Shown one piece after another: positions 59,823 through 64,000 of a DNA stretch of 64,000 bases. The translations under genes were made by a program, and so were the position numbers. This stretch comes from Henckelia pumila (taxonomy: Eukaryota > Streptophyta > Magnoliopsida > Lamiales > Gesneriaceae): the NCBI RefSeq assembly GCF_033568475.1, contig NC_133120.1:93824151-93888150 (forward strand). The letters run 5' to 3'. The stretch's first letter is position 1. Every line of letters starts with the position of its first letter. Under the pieces are notes generated by a model, which was not told the DNA's origin, ran no database searches, and saw only the letters and a program-made list of their open reading frames with translations.

Positions 59823-62371
59823 ATGATGGAAGATATGGCTCCTTCAGTTACGCTGGCTCTTAGCTTAGGTGATCCTGTTTGTGAAACTTCAGGACTTTCA
59901 AACCAAATGGAAATCAAAAGACTAGAACTAGTGACCGAAACAGCAAGTTTGCTATCTGATCCAACTATGGATGATACAACTAGTTCTAGGTGGGCTTCCA
60001 GCTACAGTTGTGTTAAACCTGAAACTGATGAGACTGCTTCGCCATTGCTTGGGCGAAATGGAGCAAAACCTGATATGTCAGTGATGACACAGTTAACTGA
60101 AAATGGTCAGTTAATCCATGAAGTTCAGGAAAGTGAAGAAGACGAGATTCTCTCAATTGGGGAAGACCCTAGTGTTATCAGTGCGGTTGGTTTGCTACCT
60201 ATTGATTCGACAGCAGACATAAGCTTGCCTCTAAACGTTTCTTCAGACACTAGCTTGCCTATCGCCCTCGAAATAGAGGGCACTGACAATGGTCAAATTG
60301 TCACAAAGGTTATTTTTACTTTGGAGGAAAGAAGCATTCGACGGAAAACATCTGGTGAATATTTTAATCTGAATCCCATGCCAAATGAAGAATGTTCAGA
60401 TGGACCTACCCTAAAGGCATCCATTGTAGCTCTTGCTTTACCCAGTGAGAATGATCCTGGGAAACGTGGCGTTAAGAGTGTCTTTGAAGTGGAGTGCCTT
60501 CCGCTTTGGGGCTCTGTCTCTATTTGCGGAAATAGACCAGAGATGGAAGATGCTGTTGTGGCTGTACCTCATTTTATGAAAATTCCTATCAAGATGTTTA
60601 TTGGTGACTGTATGATAGATGGGGTAAGTCAGAGTTTGAGTCACCTGACGTCACATTTTTTTGGGGTGTACGATGGTCACGGTGGATCTCAGGTATGTGT
60701 TCTATTCATTAAGCACTTAAATTTGAGTTAGTTTCAATTGCTGGGGCATGTTTCGATGTTTTATGATCAATAGGGTAATTTGATGTTGTCTACCCCAATT
60801 GTAAGGAGTTTCTGTTTGTTTGTGCTGCATGAAAAGCTAGATTTGTACAATTACTTTGACATTTGTGTAGTCATTCATCTCTATTTCACCACCCATTGAT
60901 GGATTTGAATCCAGCCATCAAAATCCATCATATATGTTCAACCCCAGGGAAGTTGAAAATTTTAAACACCTTTCAAATCAATACATTTTCAGACTATTTT
61001 GGAACAGTTTTTATTATGTTGAGAGGTGGTCGGTTAGGATTAAAATTTTCTAATCATCTCAATTGTGATTCCTCTGTCACTTATCAGATCCGATATATCC
61101 ACCCAAATGCAACCCAAGGATCTTGGCCTTTTGAAATTGTTTTCGTGGCTAAAGTTTGGCTGGGTTTGTAACTATTATACCCACCGCCAACCACGTTACA
61201 TTCATCTTGTAGGTTGCGAACTATTGCCGTGATAGGATCCATTTGGCATTACAAGAGGAGTTGAACAGTGTTAAAGATGATTTAGCAAATGGGAGTATTA
61301 GAGACACTAGGGAGGTGCAGTGGAACAAGCTTTTTACAAACTGCTTTCTAAAGGTTGATAATGAGGTTGGAGGGACTAGCAAAGACTGTCACAGTGGAGA
61401 TGTTGATGCAATTAATTGCACCTCTGAACCTGTTGCCCCAGAAACTGTGGGGTCAACCGCTGTGGTAGCAGTGGTTTGCTCATCCCACATTATAGTTTCC
61501 AACTGTGGAGATTCGAGGGCTGTCCTTTATCGTGGTAAAGAAGCAGTTGCATTATCTGTTGATCATAAAGTGAGCAAATGTTGTCTTCATTAACTTTCCT
61601 TCTTCAAAGATTATAATAAAGGTTGGTTGTACTGAGCTAATATTTATTAAATTTATTTTCTAATTTTTTATGTTAGCCAAATAGAGAAGATGAATATGCT
61701 AGAATTGAAGCATCTGGAGGCAAGGTGATACAGTGGAATGGACACCGCGTTTTCGGTGTTCTTGCAATGTCGAGATCCATTGGTATGCCTTTGATATGTC
61801 ACGATCGGTATCATCTTGTAATGATATAAATTGTCTACTTACGCATGAAATCATTACGAGTTATTTTACTACGAGTTCTTCGTAACTTTTACATAATCCA
61901 TAGACTGGAAATTGACTCAAATCATTTTTAAGGGATAGAACCTCTAGTTTTTGTTAATTGGCCAAAACGGTCATGAGTCTCCTAATGGCTCCGCTCCGCC
62001 GCAGCGTCTCAACTTTTTTTTCCTTCATCTTTGCAGGTGACAGATACTTGAAGCCATGGATTATACCTGATCCAGAAGTCTTGTTCATGCCTCGTGCTAG
62101 AGACGATGAGTGCCTTGTCTTAGCCAGTGACGGGCTGTGGGATGTTTTGACAAACGAGGAAGTATGTGAAGCGGCTAGAAAACGGATCCTAATATGGCAC
62201 AAAAAGAATGGAACTCAACCATTAGCTGAGCGGGGGGCGGGCGTCGATCCGGCATCACAGTCTGCCGCAGAATATCTCTCAAACTTGGCCCTTCAGAGAG
62301 GTAGCAAGGATAATATTTCTGTAATCGTGGTGGATTTGAAATCCCGAAGGAAATTTAAGAGCAAATCTTGA
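59823..62371 (+). CDS. HAB1: Clade-A protein phosphatase 2C (HAB1/HAB2-like), ABA signalling
   Basis: Coding exons: 59823-60692, 61213-61569, 61677-61782, 62037-62371; 1668 nt, 555 aa from the first of two adjacent ATGs, or 551 from the MAPSV methionine. It dephosphorylates SnRK2 kinases and is inhibited by PYR/PYL receptors bound to ABA. The long acidic, poorly conserved N-terminus (1-225) is typical of the HAB subgroup. The PP2C domain shows [18 protein letters not shown] (metal-binding Glu/Asp), [47 protein letters not shown] and GSKDNISV. The Trp that contacts the ABA-receptor gate loop is present ([12 protein letters not shown], about 429). It is somewhat longer than the ~511 aa of Arabidopsis HAB1, because of the N-terminus and an insertion after KVDNEVGG. 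Confidence 0.95.
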
Positions 62372-63311
62372 TCTGACTGGGCTTCGACTCGGATATAGCA
62401 TAAATCTATAAATACAGCTTAAAATATCTCATTATTACATAACATGTCCATTCATTTTTCACTTGGGCTTGAAGTGTTGATGAGCTTAGAGATCAGCATG
62501 TAACGTAGAAAAAAACAAAGTGACTATTAATAAAGAATCTTTATCAATTACGCAATTTTATATAAAAATTTCATTTATTATTGTTATAAATTAGATAGAT
62601 CAAATGATAAAAGACCACATAGGGTGAAGCATAATTGCGTACCACATTCCTGGTATGTGAAATGCTTTTGGATGTCATAAACTGTGTGCATAACATGCAC
62701 GGGCAAAACCCAAAAGTGAGGCAAATTGAAGGCAATAGATGTGAGCTAGGAAATTCAATTAAAGAAGGGTAAAATGATCTTTCATCGACGAATCATTTAA
62801 TAAATAACGTCATCGTAAATTGGAGATTGACTTACTATAAAATGAAGCAATTAATTTGGAGACCGACTCAATTAAGGAGAATGATTTTTCATCGATGAAT
62901 CACTTAGAAAAATAATTGCAACTTCGGAGACTGACATGAGAATGAAGCAAAGTTGAGGGGTCGAATGTGATCACCTACCTTTCTTTGACTCCATCTTAAA
63001 TATGTCAGTTCTTGTCGCAACTCGTCACTCGATGTTGGTGTGTTGTATACCAACACCAAATCCACGAAAAAAAATCTCCAAAGCAGAGCATAAAAGGGAT
63101 TGTATGGCAAAATAACAAGGAAAGCAGAAATAAGAGAAGAATTGCAGTCCAACAAAATCAGAGGATGGACATTGCCACTGATGACAGTAAAGCGTCGCTA
63201 CAACCAAGAACTGAGTCCCCTCTCAACAAGTACTAATTCACAATTTGACGCAAAAATTAAAAGATAAACAGGAAAGGGTCCAACAAACTAAATAGACTGA
63301 GAGAGAGTTCT
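62372..63311. repeat. Spacer with ~106-bp imperfect tandem repeat
   Basis: It holds the 3' UTRs of the convergent PP2C and Alfin-like genes. Between them, about 62766-62955 contains two diverged copies offset by 105-107 bp, with landmarks TTTCATCGACGAATCA (62780) / TTTCATCGATGAATCA (62887) and GGAGATTGAC / GGAGACTGAC. Small ORFs at 62904-63236 show no motif. Confidence 0.55.
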
Positions 63312-63944
63312 TCACGAGGGTCGAGCTCTCTTGTTGCTGCATGCAGGGCATTTGTACTGCTTGATGTGCTCGGCTCTAGCAGGGGTAATCTTGACACACT
63401 TTCCATGGAACCACCTCTCGCATAAGTCGCAGCATATCCAGAATTCATCAGATGCGTAGTTCTCTCCACAAGCACCACACAGGGCATCCCCATGCTCATC
63501 TTCTTCCTCTTCAAACCCTTCCTCTTCATCTTTTGCCTGAGATATAGGAATTTTCTCTGGAGCTGCAATTAGCTGCACAAGAATGGACAGTTGTATTACA
63601 ACAAAGAAGAAGATCATCAGTCACATTCATGCCAGCTTTGTAAATCATAAGAAACAATCAAATCTAGTAGACCAGCGGACTCCTTAACCCACTCACACCA
63701 ATAATATTATAGAATGCAGTTAAATGAAGGAAATAAACAGGCAACCAGTATCAAAGCAAATATAATCTTTTGGTTACAGGTAAAAAAATTCCACTTCAAA
63801 TTTCTTACTGGTTTAGGTTTTGGCTTGGATTTGTTGCTGCTATGATTTGAGACCGCTGATTTCTCTTTCTGTTGCTTCTTTGCAGCACCAGACACCACTT
63901 CAAATATGGTCGGAAGTTCATTGATCATGTTAAAAAGTCGCTTC
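63312..63944 (-). CDS. AL: Alfin-like PHD-finger protein, 3' part (gene continues off window)
   Basis: Two exons are seen on the minus strand: 63944-63809 and 63572-63312 (stop 63314-63312), joined by a GT-AG intron in phase 0. The first gives [20 protein letters not shown], the end of the conserved Alfin N-terminal domain. A Lys/Pro/Ser-rich linker and an acidic [14 protein letters not shown] stretch follow. The second exon ends with the PHD finger C4-H-C3: [32 protein letters not shown], then SNKRARPS at the C-terminus. Alfin-like proteins are nuclear readers that bind H3K4me3/2 through this finger; the aromatic-cage Trp (FWICC) is present. The N-terminal exons lie beyond 64000. Confidence 0.95.
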
Positions 63945-64000
63945 CTGAACCAAGAAGCAGCAACAAGATTATCACGCGATCAACTTCACAACTCAAATAA

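Overview
This is nuclear DNA from a flowering plant, almost certainly a eudicot. The evidence is short-intron genes with GT-AG introns, AT-rich spacers, Ty3/gypsy chromovirus retrotransposons primed by plant initiator-Met tRNA, a hAT-type miniature element, and a set of single-copy plant housekeeping and ABA-signalling genes. I cannot name the species. The window falls into two parts: a nested retrotransposon cluster (1 to about 36.83 kb) and a gene island (about 38.4 to 64 kb). A 957-bp hAT-type element and another decayed repeat lie between them.

Retrotransposon cluster. Five Ty3/gypsy elements, named here R1-R5, are stacked inside one another. R3 (plus strand) is the oldest. Its pol is decayed (15396-17762) and its single 3' LTR is split into three pieces (17763-19587, 28967-29341, 36682-36833) by R4 (19588-28961) and R5 (29342-36676). 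R2 (minus strand, 6973-15395) is an LTR-internal-LTR-internal chain, probably made by LTR recombination, that abuts the R3 pol. R1 (plus strand, 719-6972) ends inside the left R2 LTR and keeps an open 1216-codon pol, but its gag is truncated and has two stops. Another LTR-like sequence (1-718) breaks the R1 gag at the window edge. R4 has an extra, intact coiled-coil ORF upstream of gag (21831-22493), which is the most unusual coding feature here. R5 has near-identical LTRs and a perfect 5-bp target duplication but no recognisable coding capacity. All five elements keep a small hairpin 17-20 nt upstream of the 3' LTR, and their LTRs carry clusters of GC-rich inverted repeats.

Gene island. In order: casein kinase I-like kinase (38621-41886, +, 14 exons, 461 aa); N-myristoyltransferase (44922-46232, +, single coding exon, 5'UTR intron); a METTL2/6/8-type tRNA m3C methyltransferase (47206-50161, +, 9 exons, 281 aa, organelle-like N-terminus); a USP-domain receptor-like cytoplasmic kinase (56419-52027, -, 8 exons, 773 aa, one GC-AG intron); a clade-A PP2C of the HAB type (59823-62371, +, 4 coding exons, 555 aa, 5'UTR intron, ABRE-like motifs upstream); and the 3' part of an Alfin-like PHD-finger gene (63944-63312, -, running off the right edge). 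All exon phases were checked by hand and every complete model keeps frame. The genes form no operon-like unit. The PP2C is a core ABA-signalling component; the others are general signalling, protein-lipidation, tRNA-modification and chromatin-reader functions.
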